In this document: one piece after another, positions 1 through 7,117 of the stretch | Layout of the letters: every line of letters starts with the position of its first letter | Position numbering within the stretch: the stretch's first letter is position 1 | Virus record (IMG/VR): IMGVR_UViG_3300027852_000098 | Span: 1 to 38,508 of that record | DNA length: 38,508 nt | Direction: 5' to 3' (one strand) | Source of the DNA: a virus | The notes under the pieces: model-generated | The model's database searches: none | Seen by the model: only the letters and a program-made list of their open reading frames with translations | Told to the model about the DNA's origin: nothing | Translations under genes and position numbers: made by a program

Positions 1-52
1 TCATTAGGGCGACGGTGTCCGGCACCAAAGCCGTGAGGTTTTTATACCCCCC

Positions 53-412
53 TTACCCAAACCTAACCTTCCGTGACTCTCGTTGGGTTTTTTCTTTATC
101 GCAGGCCTTACAGATAGTTTCCAGGTTGCCGTCATCATCTGTTCCGCCATCAGATTTCGGGATGATGTGATCACAAACTCCAGCGTTAACGTCGTGCAAC
201 TCCACCGGCACCAATACCCCTTGGCGCAGATGTTCCTGACACAAATAATCATCGCGCTCGAATATCCGCTTGCGGAGACGACGCCAAGGCCTTCCCCCGC
301 GACCACTACCTGAGCTTTTACCGGACGACCATCCCTTTTTACTGAGACACTGCTCACCACCTCGGTGAGCAACCTTACATCCAGGACACCATTTTGAAGA
401 CTTAAACGGCAT
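53..412 (-). CDS. HNH endonuclease
   Basis: A 119-residue protein with an HNH nuclease core: a C-D-H-I-I-P-K-S-D-G-G run, an N-L-E-T-I-C-K-A-C segment and a CxxC pair near the N-terminus that probably bind zinc and a catalytic metal. Small HNH proteins of this kind usually sit directly before the terminase genes in cos phages with HK97-type heads, where they assist terminase in cutting packaged DNA. If the window is closed into a circle, the next minus-strand gene is the P27-like small terminase about 130 bases away, which is that arrangement. It is the last gene of the lysis block. Function inferred from family and position. Confidence 0.9.
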   Translation of the reverse strand: MPFKSSKWCPGCKVAHRGGEQCLSKKGWSSGKSSGSGRGGRPWRRLRKRIFERDDYLCQEHLRQGVLVPVELHDVNAGVCDHIIPKSDGGTDDDGNLETICKACDKEKTQRESRKVRFG

Positions 413-438
413 CCCTCACCCAATCAACTGCAGTACAA

Positions 439-840
439 CTACCGCCAAACCCCAACCTCATCCAACCGCATAGCACGATCCCACAAATACCCAGTCTGGC
501 CTTGCTGAACAACCCGCCGCAGCCGATTGTCGATCACATACCCACCCACCACGCAAACAATGTGGTCATAGGCTGGAGGATTTTTCAAGCGAATACCCAC
601 CTCCGTTAAACACAGATTCAGGGATATCTTCTCGGGCGGTATCTGGTAGTCATTACTCGCGATCAACGCCGCCGTCAGGCTAAACCCGTCGCAGTCATCT
701 TTAAACGGCTTACCTGCTTTAAAATCATCGTAATGGTCATCCCAATGCTCTCGAATGCCATAGGTTTCAGCATCCGCAGTCCAGGTAAATAACCGCTGCA
801 ACTGATAATGAATACGCCCAGCGTCTTCTATTGCGGACAT
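439..840 (-). CDS. Transglutaminase-like cysteine peptidase (BTLCP family)
   Basis: A 133-residue protein matching the bacterial transglutaminase-like cysteine proteinase fold: T-A-D-A-E-T-Y-G near residue 21, the active Cys50 in D-D-C-D-G-F, His93 in Y-D-H-I-V and Asp104 in V-I-D-N-R form a plausible catalytic triad. Family members normally have a signal peptide and a short Cys-containing segment in front of this domain; here those parts are absent from this frame but appear in the overlapping upstream gene (828-977). The start overlaps that gene by 13 bases, so translation is probably coupled. It lies in the lysis block; a role in envelope or protein processing is inferred, not shown. Confidence 0.8.
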   Translation of the reverse strand: MSAIEDAGRIHYQLQRLFTWTADAETYGIREHWDDHYDDFKAGKPFKDDCDGFSLTAALIASNDYQIPPEKISLNLCLTEVGIRLKNPPAYDHIVCVVGGYVIDNRLRRVVQQGQTGYLWDRAMRLDEVGVWR

Positions 841-977
841 AACGGGTGCTCAGGTTCGCGACGGCACATAGCGGTATAACCCCAGGGCTCACTATTGTCC
901 GCTGCGGCTTCTTCCGTCACGACATCAGCACAACCGCTTAACAGTAACAGCACAACTAACAGCTTCAGCCTGATCAT
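828..977 (-). CDS. Small lipoprotein
   Basis: A 49-residue protein. It begins M-I-R-L-K-L, continues with a leucine/valine-rich helix and has a lipobox L-L-S-G-C with Cys16, followed by an acidic stretch and the tail M-C-R-R-E-P-E-H-P-L-C. It should be lipidated and held at the membrane. The ATG overlaps the DUF1353 stop (ATGA) and the end overlaps the BTLCP gene. Lipoproteins in lysis blocks are often outer-membrane spanins (Rz1), but no inner-membrane partner is seen, and the Cys-containing tail resembles the segment that normally precedes the BTLCP catalytic domain. It may therefore be the detached N-terminal part of that enzyme. Confidence 0.7.
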   Translation of the reverse strand: MIRLKLLVVLLLLSGCADVVTEEAAADNSEPWGYTAMCRREPEHPLCPQ

Positions 978-1378
978 GCGTTTAATACCTCAACTTTACT
1001 GTCTCGATACCATGATATAAATCCGCCCGCTTTCAGGCCGATCATAATGGTTCTTCTTCGCCAGCCGGGCACGTTGTCCTGCTTCATCGCGAGATTGAAC
1101 TGAGTATCCGCCCACAATTTGCCGTGTACCCGGTTCCGGTACAGCCAATCATGCAAGACAGCGCTACGCTGGTGCTTGCCGAGCTTTGATAGAAAAGCGC
1201 GGCTAAACCACGGCAACGAGGCCAGGTCATTAACGAACCCAGCCGGAACGATAACGTCCTCATACTCATCACGCGGTCGCCAGAGCAATATTGACTGCGT
1301 AACAACATTGTCGGGGACAATATGCCCACCGATGTAATGAGGCCTATAATCAAAATCCTCCAGGGCCGTGAGAAACAT
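974..1378 (-). CDS. DUF1353 family phage protein
   Basis: A 134-residue protein with the DUF1353 signature: V-P-A-G-F-V-N-D-L-A-S-L-P-W near the middle and an A-V-L-H-D-W-L-Y-R segment after it. Members are common in phage lysis and tail-end regions, and their biochemical role is unknown. The conserved Asp, His and Asp-Trp residues suggest a metal-dependent or peptidase-like site, which is only a guess. It lies between the holin and the small lipoprotein gene and ends in an ATGA overlap with the latter, so it belongs to the late lysis operon. Confidence 0.85.
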   Translation of the reverse strand: MFLTALEDFDYRPHYIGGHIVPDNVVTQSILLWRPRDEYEDVIVPAGFVNDLASLPWFSRAFLSKLGKHQRSAVLHDWLYRNRVHGKLWADTQFNLAMKQDNVPGWRRRTIMIGLKAGGFISWYRDSKVEVLNA

Positions 1379-1419
1379 CAGCGCCCGCGCCTGTCAATTA
1401 AATCCCTCAACAACACCTA

Positions 1420-1719
1420 TCAGCCACCCACCTTCTTTTTAAGCACCTTCTTAGCCAACGCGCGAATAAACTGACTACCCATAAACCCGATCATCCCACC
1501 GCAAAACAAATACCAGCCAGGACCGTAACCCATAGCCACAAGCGCCGAGCCAACCGACAAAGTAAGCCCGCCACAAATAAGTGACTCAAGCACTATCCGC
1601 ATAAAATTCGTTTCTTCTTTGTCGTACACAATTCGAAGGGCAGACATAGCGACAGCCATCAACATCCCTCCCGCCCATGGCGGCACCAAATGATTCCAGT
1701 TATTAGGGTTATCAGGCAC
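1420..1719 (-). CDS. Holin
   Basis: A 99-residue membrane protein starting at GTG, with a GAGGA ribosome binding site about nine bases upstream. It has the pattern of lambda-type holins: an N-terminal P-P-W-A-G-G-M-L-M helix, a middle helix (L-E-S-L-I-C-G-G-L-T-L) and a third helix (G-W-Y-L-F-C-G-G-M-I-G-F-M-G), ending in a lysine-rich cytoplasmic tail. Holins form lesions in the inner membrane that release the endolysin. The endolysin gene lies just upstream, the reverse of the lambda order. No separate antiholin gene is seen. Confidence 0.85.
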   Translation of the reverse strand: MPDNPNNWNHLVPPWAGGMLMAVAMSALRIVYDKEETNFMRIVLESLICGGLTLSVGSALVAMGYGPGWYLFCGGMIGFMGSQFIRALAKKVLKKKVGG

Positions 1720-1790
1720 TAATTAGTCCTCATCCATCACACCAATCGTGGTTTTTCGTTATCATTCAGAGCTATCAACACCGCCCATCA

Positions 1791-2327
1791 TCAATCCGTA
1801 TCCATCGCCCCATGGCGTAGATTTTCTGCAATGCGTCGCGCCCATCCGCGCCCAAAATCAGGCCAGTTAGACAAACCCGCCATAAACTCCAAGCGCTCAG
1901 CCAGCACCAGCATCACCACATCAGACTCACTTCGCGCCCGTAGCGCGCCCAACGTTTGCGGCCCAACCTTGCCGTCATCCAGCACGCCCAGCGCTTTTTG
2001 CAATAAGCGAATAGCGCGGCCTGGCCCACTATTCACCGCCAAATCAAACAGCTGGAACGCCACTCCGTCGCGGTATCGACCCAATCTCAACGGGTGGACA
2101 AAATCAACGCGATAAATCGCCTCTGCTGCCTCAACCGTTAAATTTCTAATATCCAAACCCGGATAACTCGCCGCCGAAATACCCCAGCGGGTACCACGCA
2201 GCTCACCCAAAGCAACCTCACCGCCCGTCCAGTTCCCAGCATCAGCACGGTTTAGTGTAAAGCCGCCCTCATGACCGAGGATTCGCCGGAGCCAAACCAT
2301 CACCTGCGCTGGCGAAAACTCAGGCAT
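1791..2327 (-). CDS. Endolysin, N-acetylmuramidase of the GH108 type
   Basis: A 178-residue lysozyme-like enzyme with the GH108 motif I-L-G-H-E-G-G-F at residues 16-23; Glu20 is the likely catalytic acid. G-T-R-W-G-I-S and a C-terminal Q-K-A-L-G-V-L-D-D-G-K-V-G-P segment, typical of the peptidoglycan-binding part of this family, follow. I place the start at the ATG ending at 2327, preceded by AGGA. A longer frame begins at 2372 but would run through a terminator hairpin. There is no signal peptide, so export depends on the holin. It is the first gene after the late promoter and terminators. Confidence 0.88.
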   Translation of the reverse strand: MPEFSPAQVMVWLRRILGHEGGFTLNRADAGNWTGGEVALGELRGTRWGISAASYPGLDIRNLTVEAAEAIYRVDFVHPLRLGRYRDGVAFQLFDLAVNSGPGRAIRLLQKALGVLDDGKVGPQTLGALRARSESDVVMLVLAERLEFMAGLSNWPDFGRGWARRIAENLRHGAMDTD

Positions 2328-2347
2328 AACTGAAGTCCTACATTCTG

Positions 2348-2368
2348 AAAAAAAACCCGCAAGCGGGG
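2348..2368 (-). terminator. Intrinsic terminator just before the endolysin gene
   Basis: On the minus strand a GC-rich hairpin (CCCCGC, GCGGG) is followed by eight T. It lies between the leader of the late transcript and the endolysin start, second of two tandem terminators. It should stop transcription from the late promoter unless an antiterminator is acting. Confidence 0.7.
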
Positions 2369-2402
2369 CCAATAGAGGGGCAGGTCGTTTTTATTCAGGC
2401 AC

Positions 2403-2424
2403 AAAAAAACCCGCACTTGGCGGG
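2403..2424 (-). terminator. Intrinsic terminator, tR'-like
   Basis: On the minus strand CCCGC, loop CAAGT, GCGGG and then seven T. It lies about 100 bases downstream of the predicted late transcription start and after the Q-like gene. With the hairpin at 2348-2368 it forms a tandem terminator that would end a short leader RNA. Confidence 0.8.
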
Positions 2425-2522
2425 CCTTATACATCACATCAACGCTGTTTAACTCTCGATTCTACACAGCCGTTACCTTATTCTAATTTTTTAAACTTGT
2501 GGACTTTCCCTAACTTAGCGAA

Positions 2523-2551
2523 ATCTTATGTTTTTGTCGTATTGCTGTCAA
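2523..2551 (-). promoter_or_regulatory. Predicted late promoter (pR'-like)
   Basis: Minus-strand TTGACA (2551-2546, perfect -35), 17-base spacer, TAAGAT (2528-2523, -10). It follows the Q-like gene and points at the terminators and the lysis and structural genes, the same order as lambda Q, pR', tR', lysis genes. Predicted from sequence only. Confidence 0.7.
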
Positions 2552-2577
2552 GCCCCTACAGCTATAAAAAACCACTC

Positions 2578-3360
2578 CTAAGCCGCCAAACCACCACGCC
2601 GCAAACCCTCCACCACAGCACTCACCGGCCCCAGCGTCTCAGCCGTCAAACGCTCCAGGGCAACCACCGCAGCAGCATAACGCTTACCCCACTTATAGCG
2701 CGCATCAAAACAACGCCGGTCAACACCCAACGCGCTCGCGATATCCGTCTTACTATGCAAACGCCTACCGCAGCGCTCCCGCTGGCGCGCATCATCCAGC
2801 ACCGCAAACAACAAGGTCTGCTCCAGCTCAGCTTCCTCATCGTCAGCCACATCCGGCAAACCCGCACCATCCAGCTCCCTCGCCAACCAACCCAGCATCG
2901 CCAGGCGGCGCTGGCCAAACACATCCAACTCATACTTATCCAGATCCGCCAGGCTCAAACCCGTATACACCCACATACCCCAGGTATAACAATGCTCCGG
3001 CAGCTGCTCAATCGCTGACATCACCCGCGCCGCCTGCAAACCATCCACCACCGCATAATCACCCGCGCCCGCCCGCGCCATCCGCGTCTGGCTCGCCGTA
3101 ATCGAACCCCTGCGCTTCAACAATAAAGGCCGCTGAGCATACTCATAGCAAGCCCCACAGCGCCACCGCATCCGAACCCCAAGCACCAGCACACCCTGCC
3201 CCGCAGGCAAAGCCCGCATAAAGCCAGACTGCCGACAGAAGGGGCAATGATAGGTTCGCGCCACCTGGTCAGTACCCGCGCCCATATCACCCCAACCCAC
3301 ACTCAAATAAAAACCCTCATATACCTCTGCCCAAACCTGCTTTGCACTGCGGAATTTCAT
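2578..3360 (-). CDS. Zinc-finger DNA-binding protein, probable Q-type late antiterminator
   Basis: A 260-residue protein with two CxxC pairs near residues 40 and 69 (Y-H-C-P-F-C-R-Q-S-G and R-C-G-A-C-Y), a typical zinc knuckle, and a C-terminal helix-turn-helix-like stretch (S-K-T-D-I-A-S-A-L-G-V-D). It is the last gene of the early operon and sits directly upstream of a strong promoter followed by tandem terminators. Phage Q antitermination proteins load on RNA polymerase paused at such promoters and let it read through the terminators into the late genes. The assignment rests mainly on this arrangement and the zinc and HTH elements; sequence similarity to known Q families is weak by eye. 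Confidence 0.6.
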   Translation of the reverse strand: MKFRSAKQVWAEVYEGFYLSVGWGDMGAGTDQVARTYHCPFCRQSGFMRALPAGQGVLVLGVRMRWRCGACYEYAQRPLLLKRRGSITASQTRMARAGAGDYAVVDGLQAARVMSAIEQLPEHCYTWGMWVYTGLSLADLDKYELDVFGQRRLAMLGWLARELDGAGLPDVADDEEAELEQTLLFAVLDDARQRERCGRRLHSKTDIASALGVDRRCFDARYKWGKRYAAAVVALERLTAETLGPVSAVVEGLRRGGLAA

Positions 3361-3442
3361 AAGGAGCCTCGCTGTTGGTGGATGTTATTTTTTTGGTGCT
3401 GCTGTGCCCAACCGGTAGCTGCACGGCCGGGCTATCCCTGTG

Positions 3443-3688
3443 TTATGCACCTGACGTTTCGAAAAGAACCCGCCCAGGAAAAGGTTTTGTCCTTGCCTGG
3501 CAACAATATTCAATATGGCAGCTAGCGCACCTACTCTCACCGGCGGTAACAAACACCCTCCCATACGGAGGTTTTATTTCAAACCCACAATCGGAACATA
3601 ACGAAGCACGCCGCTGTTCCTTTTCATCTTCCGTTATATTCTCTGGCCTTCTTAATAACAGGGGTATATCAATATATTCATCGTTCAT
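3443..3688 (-). CDS. Small cysteine-containing phage protein
   Basis: An 81-residue protein of unknown function. Its ATG overlaps the helicase stop codon (ATGA), which fixes the start. The N-terminus carries I-P-L-L-L-R-R-P-E-N-I-T-E-D-E-K, nearly identical to the N-terminus of the otherwise different protein at 11871-12236. The rest contains two CxxC pairs (C-S-D-C and C-A-S-C), suggesting a zinc ribbon. The stop TAA lies inside GCATAAC, the kind of box found at the ends of the cassette genes at 11.5-12.8 kb. Confidence 0.65.
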   Translation of the reverse strand: MNDEYIDIPLLLRRPENITEDEKEQRRASLCSDCGFEIKPPYGRVFVTAGESRCASCHIEYCCQARTKPFPGRVLFETSGA

Positions 3689-5103
3689 GCTTGCTTCCCA
3701 TAGCCCCAATCCTCACCACCAGAAGCCCCCGCACCCGCAGCCCCACGGCCATCCTCCCGGTCAAAACTACTCTGCGAATTCATCCGGTAATACTGGCCCT
3801 GCCACTCCAGGTAATCGGTGCCCGTCTCGCCATCGCGCAGCTTCGCGGTAATCACCTCCACCTGCCCTGGGTGGTTCGTGCTGTCTGGGTAATAATATTC
3901 ATCGCGATACAAAAACTGCACCACATCAGCATCCTGCTCAATGGCCCCACTGTCACGCAGGTCAGACAACACCGGGCGCTTATCACGCCGCTCCTCCACC
4001 TTGCGGCTCAGCTGCGCGGCGATAATCACCGGGCAAGCCAGCTCCTTGGCTAGCTTCTTGAGTCCACGGGTAATCTCCGCAATCCGCAAGGCCTGTGTAT
4101 CCACCCGGCCATCAACATCCACTAGGCCTAGGTAATCGACCAACACCAAACCCACTGCCGCCCGCCGGTGCGCTGTGCGCGCCATTGCCGCAATCTCCGC
4201 TATCGTCAGGCTCGCTGCATCACACAGCTGCACACGCAAATCCTTCAACTCACCAATCGCTGTCACCATCCGGTTTAAGCTCGCCTCGTGACCAAACACC
4301 TTCGCGCTTTTCAGTAAATCCCCTTTCACCTCACCCTGCGCGCCCACCAGGCGCTGCACCAGCTCGGTGTTATTCATCTCCAGCGTGTACATCAAAATTT
4401 GATAATCATGGTTTTGCAGCGCCACCTGGCGCATAACATTAAGCAGATAATTCGTCTTACCCATGCCCGGTCGAGCACCCACCACCACCAAATTACCCGG
4501 CTGCAAACCGTTCAAACGATGGTCAATATTGTGATAACCCGTCTGTAAACCGCGCAGCCCAGGGTTCTGGTGCTGGTCATCCTTCAGCTCAATAAACCGC
4601 CCCAGCGCCAGCGATAAAGACTCAAACCCAATCCCGCTGGGCCGACCCTCCAGCGTCACCAGCAAACTCTCCGCCCGCGCCACCGCATCCGCTACCGTCG
4701 AGTCATAAAACCCATCCACAGCAGCATGCAAAGTTGCTATCCAATGCCGCTCATGGGCACGGCGTAAAATAATCCCCGCGTAAGCCCCCACATTCGCGGC
4801 GCTGGGCGTGTTTCGCGTCAGCTCTACCAAATACTCCAAACCACCCATCGCCTCCAGCCTGTCGCTGCGCTCCAACTCCTCCGAAAGCGTCACGATATCC
4901 AGCGGCTGACCGATAGCCGCCTGGGCCTGCATCGCCTGCCAAATATCCTGATGCGCCTGCGCAAAAAAATGCTCAGCCCGCAAACCCTCATCCACCACCA
5001 GGGCATAAGCACCAGAATCCAGCATCAACCCACCCAACACCGCTTGCTCAGCCTCCAGGCTGTAGGGTGGCGGTTTTATCATTGCCTGTGAATCAACAGC
5101 CAT
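3685..5103 (-). CDS. Replicative DNA helicase, DnaB type
   Basis: A 472-residue DnaB-family helicase. The N-terminal interaction domain begins near P-Y-S-L-E-A-E-Q-A-V-L-G-G; the RecA-like motor has Walker A G-A-R-P-G-M-G-K-T (about residues 209-217), a Walker B-like L-V-L-V-D-Y-L-G-L and the S-D-L-R-D-S-G-A-I-E-Q-D-A-D motif. It is the ring helicase that unwinds DNA at the phage fork, so the phage would not need to recruit the host DnaB. The ATG at 5103 overlaps the initiator gene stop (TGATG); a GTG at 5106 is an alternative. The glycine- and serine-rich C-terminal tail is an addition to the family core. Confidence 0.95.
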   Translation of the reverse strand: MAVDSQAMIKPPPYSLEAEQAVLGGLMLDSGAYALVVDEGLRAEHFFAQAHQDIWQAMQAQAAIGQPLDIVTLSEELERSDRLEAMGGLEYLVELTRNTPSAANVGAYAGIILRRAHERHWIATLHAAVDGFYDSTVADAVARAESLLVTLEGRPSGIGFESLSLALGRFIELKDDQHQNPGLRGLQTGYHNIDHRLNGLQPGNLVVVGARPGMGKTNYLLNVMRQVALQNHDYQILMYTLEMNNTELVQRLVGAQGEVKGDLLKSAKVFGHEASLNRMVTAIGELKDLRVQLCDAASLTIAEIAAMARTAHRRAAVGLVLVDYLGLVDVDGRVDTQALRIAEITRGLKKLAKELACPVIIAAQLSRKVEERRDKRPVLSDLRDSGAIEQDADVVQFLYRDEYYYPDSTNHPGQVEVITAKLRDGETGTDYLEWQGQYYRMNSQSSFDREDGRGAAGAGASGGEDWGYGKQA

Positions 5104-6059
5104 CACGAATACTCCCCATTCAAAACCTTCAAAAACACATCATCACCCAGTAAATATTTAAAATTCGCCTTGAACTTACCGCGCCGCTGGTCAAAGACCC
5201 GCCCCATCAAAAAATCAGACGTCCCGCAGGCCGTAAAATACTGCCGCCAAAAGCGCTCAGTCTTGTGCACCTCCGTCGGCAAACCATCCGGTCCCGGATG
5301 AAACCAGATCCGCGCCACCAGATGCCGATAACCCGTATTATCAAAAAACCGCACCACCGGCAGCCCAGGCAAAACATCGTGATAAGCACCCACCACCATC
5401 GCCATATCCACCGCCCGCAAATCCTCAAAACTCAAACCTGGCTGAACATCATCACCACCCGAATCATCCTCGCGTGTTGTTGTTGTAAAGATCTTCTCAG
5501 ATGTGGTGCGCGCCTCCCCTGTGTTTGGCCTATTTTCCTGCGCCCGCCCCGGTGTATTTTCGGCGGGATTTCCGGCGGCATTGTCAGCTACAACCCGCAA
5601 GCCGACTCGATCTTCTTTATTTTTAGACAAGACAGGCTTTGTGCGCGCCTTAGCACCCGACTTTGTGCGCGCCTCCTGAGAACGGAATAAGTCCACGTTG
5701 GCCAAAAGCAGTCTGTAACACATCCGCTTTTTCGGTATTTTCTCAATCAAACCGAACTTGACCAGCAGCCGAAATTGCCGCTGCACCCAATGGCGATCAC
5801 GCTGTTTTTTGTCCCAGTTACTACCCGAGCCAGGGTCACGCTCCACCAGCTCCAAAATTCCCCGCTCCGAAAGTCGCCGGGTTATACCCACCGTATAAGT
5901 CGCGTAATCCATATTGATGCGCAGCTCAAGCTGGTAGATCAACGCGGCATAAGGATGCCCCGCCGTCATCAGCCTACGCATAGCATCCAACTCCAGGTCA
6001 TTAAAGAACCAGTGCCGCCCAGGGACTCTTCGGCCATTATCGCCATCACTCACGCTCAC
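5103..6059 (-). CDS. Replication initiation protein, lambda O type
   Basis: A 318-residue protein beginning with GTG in a GTGA overlap with the upstream gene. The N-terminal 120 residues look like a winged-helix DNA-binding domain (H-W-V-Q-R-Q-F-R-L-L-V-K-F-G-L-I-E). A polar, low-complexity linker follows. The C-terminal domain has L-P-G-L-P-V-V, a W-R-Q-Y-F segment and S-D-F-L-M-G-R as in phage initiators that load a helicase. Repeats in the linker part of the gene (5504-5674) may be the origin, as in lambda where the origin lies inside gene O. The adjacent DnaB-type helicase would be its partner. Confidence 0.8.
   Translation of the reverse strand: MSVSDGDNGRRVPGRHWFFNDLELDAMRRLMTAGHPYAALIYQLELRINMDYATYTVGITRRLSERGILELVERDPGSGSNWDKKQRDRHWVQRQFRLLVKFGLIEKIPKKRMCYRLLLANVDLFRSQEARTKSGAKARTKPVLSKNKEDRVGLRVVADNAAGNPAENTPGRAQENRPNTGEARTTSEKIFTTTTREDDSGGDDVQPGLSFEDLRAVDMAMVVGAYHDVLPGLPVVRFFDNTGYRHLVARIWFHPGPDGLPTEVHKTERFWRQYFTACGTSDFLMGRVFDQRRGKFKANFKYLLGDDVFLKVLNGEYS
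5504..5674 (+). repeat. Candidate replication origin: iterons inside the initiator gene
   Basis: CTTTGTGCGCGCCT occurs twice, at 5637-5650 and 5661-5674 (24-base period), and a shorter related copy, GTGCGCGCCTCC, lies at 5506-5517. AT-rich stretches lie next to them (around 5608-5630 and 5475-5500). The repeats are in the linker-coding part of the initiator gene, where lambda-type origins lie. They also encode repeated A-R-T-K residues, so protein repetition is another explanation. Confidence 0.45.
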
Positions 6060-6340
6060 AAAGCCCGCCCCACCAACTCACCCCAACGATCAAACGCCAA
6101 ATACGTCCCCGCGTGAGCCAACTCACGAGTGGCCGCCGGATCAGGCTGAAGCTCACCCGCAAAATTCCGCAACGGTGGCAAATCACAGGCCCGCAAAGGC
6201 TCACTCTCAGGCAACATCCGCAAGGTCTCATTCACCGCCTGTTTACTCCGGTCCAGATAATCCGCAATCTCCTGCGCACTCAGACGTACCGCAGGGAAGT
6301 ACCGGGGCTGGTATAGATAGGTTTGCGCGACTTTAGCCAT
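6056..6340 (-). CDS. Small DNA-binding-like phage protein
   Basis: A 94-residue protein from the ATG at 6340, whose first codons overlap the end of the gene before it; a longer frame starts at 6382 but lies wholly within that gene. The segment L-S-A-Q-E-I-A-D-Y-L-D-R-S-K-Q-A-V-N has the spacing of a helix-turn-helix. It precedes the replication initiator with a GTGA overlap, so the two are probably co-translated. Possible role in replication control; I do not recognise the family. Confidence 0.65.
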   Translation of the reverse strand: MAKVAQTYLYQPRYFPAVRLSAQEIADYLDRSKQAVNETLRMLPESEPLRACDLPPLRNFAGELQPDPAATRELAHAGTYLAFDRWGELVGRAL

Positions 6341-6710
6341 TAAGTAACGCCTGCCTCGCTTCCTCAGCAACCAGCTCCTCAACTACCAGGTGCACGTAAC
6401 CCTCAATATCGTGCCAGCTATCCCGATACTCCGGGTCGCCATTGAGAATTCGCCCAATCTTGTGGGCCACCATTTCCAGGCACTCTTTTTTATCGTCCGA
6501 AAGATCCGCCCAGTTGGGGCTATCGCACATCGCCCGCTTAATCCCCTGGGTGATCCGCGCATGCTCAGGGTACTCACCGTAGCGCTCCCCGCGCTCTGCC
6601 AGCGTGGCGGCAATATCTGCCAACCCCGCCGCCAGCGGCGCGGGCTCAAACTGCATCCGCCCCACAACACACTCTCTAACAGGCCCACGCACATCATCTT
6701 CCTTAGTCAC
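6333..6710 (-). CDS. DUF6378-type phage protein
   Basis: A 125-residue protein starting at GTG, with GGGAGCGG just upstream. It has the widespread phage pattern A-E-R-G-E-R-Y-G-E-Y-P-E-H-A, then C-L-E-M-V-A-H-K-I-G-R-I-L-N-G-D-P and D-S-W-H-D-I-E-G-Y. These conserved acidic and histidine residues resemble an all-alpha MazG or deoxynucleotide-handling fold, but the function is unknown. It lies in the early replication operon, between a small unknown gene and the HTH-like gene. Confidence 0.8.
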   Translation of the reverse strand: MTKEDDVRGPVRECVVGRMQFEPAPLAAGLADIAATLAERGERYGEYPEHARITQGIKRAMCDSPNWADLSDDKKECLEMVAHKIGRILNGDPEYRDSWHDIEGYVHLVVEELVAEEARQALLNG

Positions 6711-6911
6711 TTACCGCTCCCGAGATTTATCAATCAACACTGTAATCTTCGCCAGACGCTCACGATCCACCGCAGCCTCACAACTACCCTGCCGGGCTTC
6801 AGCAATCATCCGGCCCATAGCCACCTCTGATTTTTCCAACGTACTAGGCAATGGCGCAGGCCAAAAAACCGTTCTTTTTTCTGCCCCCTCCGTGACCCGT
6901 TTAGTCAACAT
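6711..6911 (-). CDS. Small phage protein of unknown function
   Basis: A 66-residue basic protein. I take the ATG at 6911, with AGGGA about nine bases upstream; a TTG at 6941 would add ten residues. The next gene begins immediately after its stop. The visible core is F-W-P-A-P-L-P-S-T-L-E-K-S-E-V-A followed by a helical segment that ends in basic residues. No family recognised. Its place early in the leftward operon would suit a regulator or replication accessory protein. Confidence 0.55.
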   Translation of the reverse strand: MLTKRVTEGAEKRTVFWPAPLPSTLEKSEVAMGRMIAEARQGSCEAAVDRERLAKITVLIDKSRER

Positions 6912-6990
6912 CCTTTTGTTCCCTGCATTTTTGTTATACAACTCGTCAAACCCCTACCCTTAAAATCAACGGTTTCGAGTGATTAGCTGT

Positions 6991-7018
6991 TTTATACTTA
7001 CCCGCCTGCCAGCTTTAA
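6991..7018 (-). promoter_or_regulatory. Weak promoter candidate in the gap 6912-7117
   Basis: TTAAAG (7018-7013), 16-base spacer, TATAAA (6996-6991) on the minus strand, pointing into the replication genes. The -10 is good, the -35 poor. Nothing else convincing was found in this gap. Confidence 0.25.
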
Positions 7019-7117
7019 CCATCCCGGCCGACGATATGCAATCGGGGTCGACCGGCTAGGCATCACCCGCATCACCTGGAACCGTCACCAGGCCAAGGAG
7101 TGCAAGCGCCCGAAAAA

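Noticed and set aside
2328-2372. Extended endolysin N-terminus
   Set aside because: It would translate through a terminator hairpin, and the ATG at 2327 has its own AGGA site.
6960-7117. Plus-strand frame reading G-V-D-R-L-G-I-T-R-I-T-W
   Set aside because: Short, without a start or ribosome binding site, and it resembles no convincing family; possibly a chance frame in C-rich DNA.
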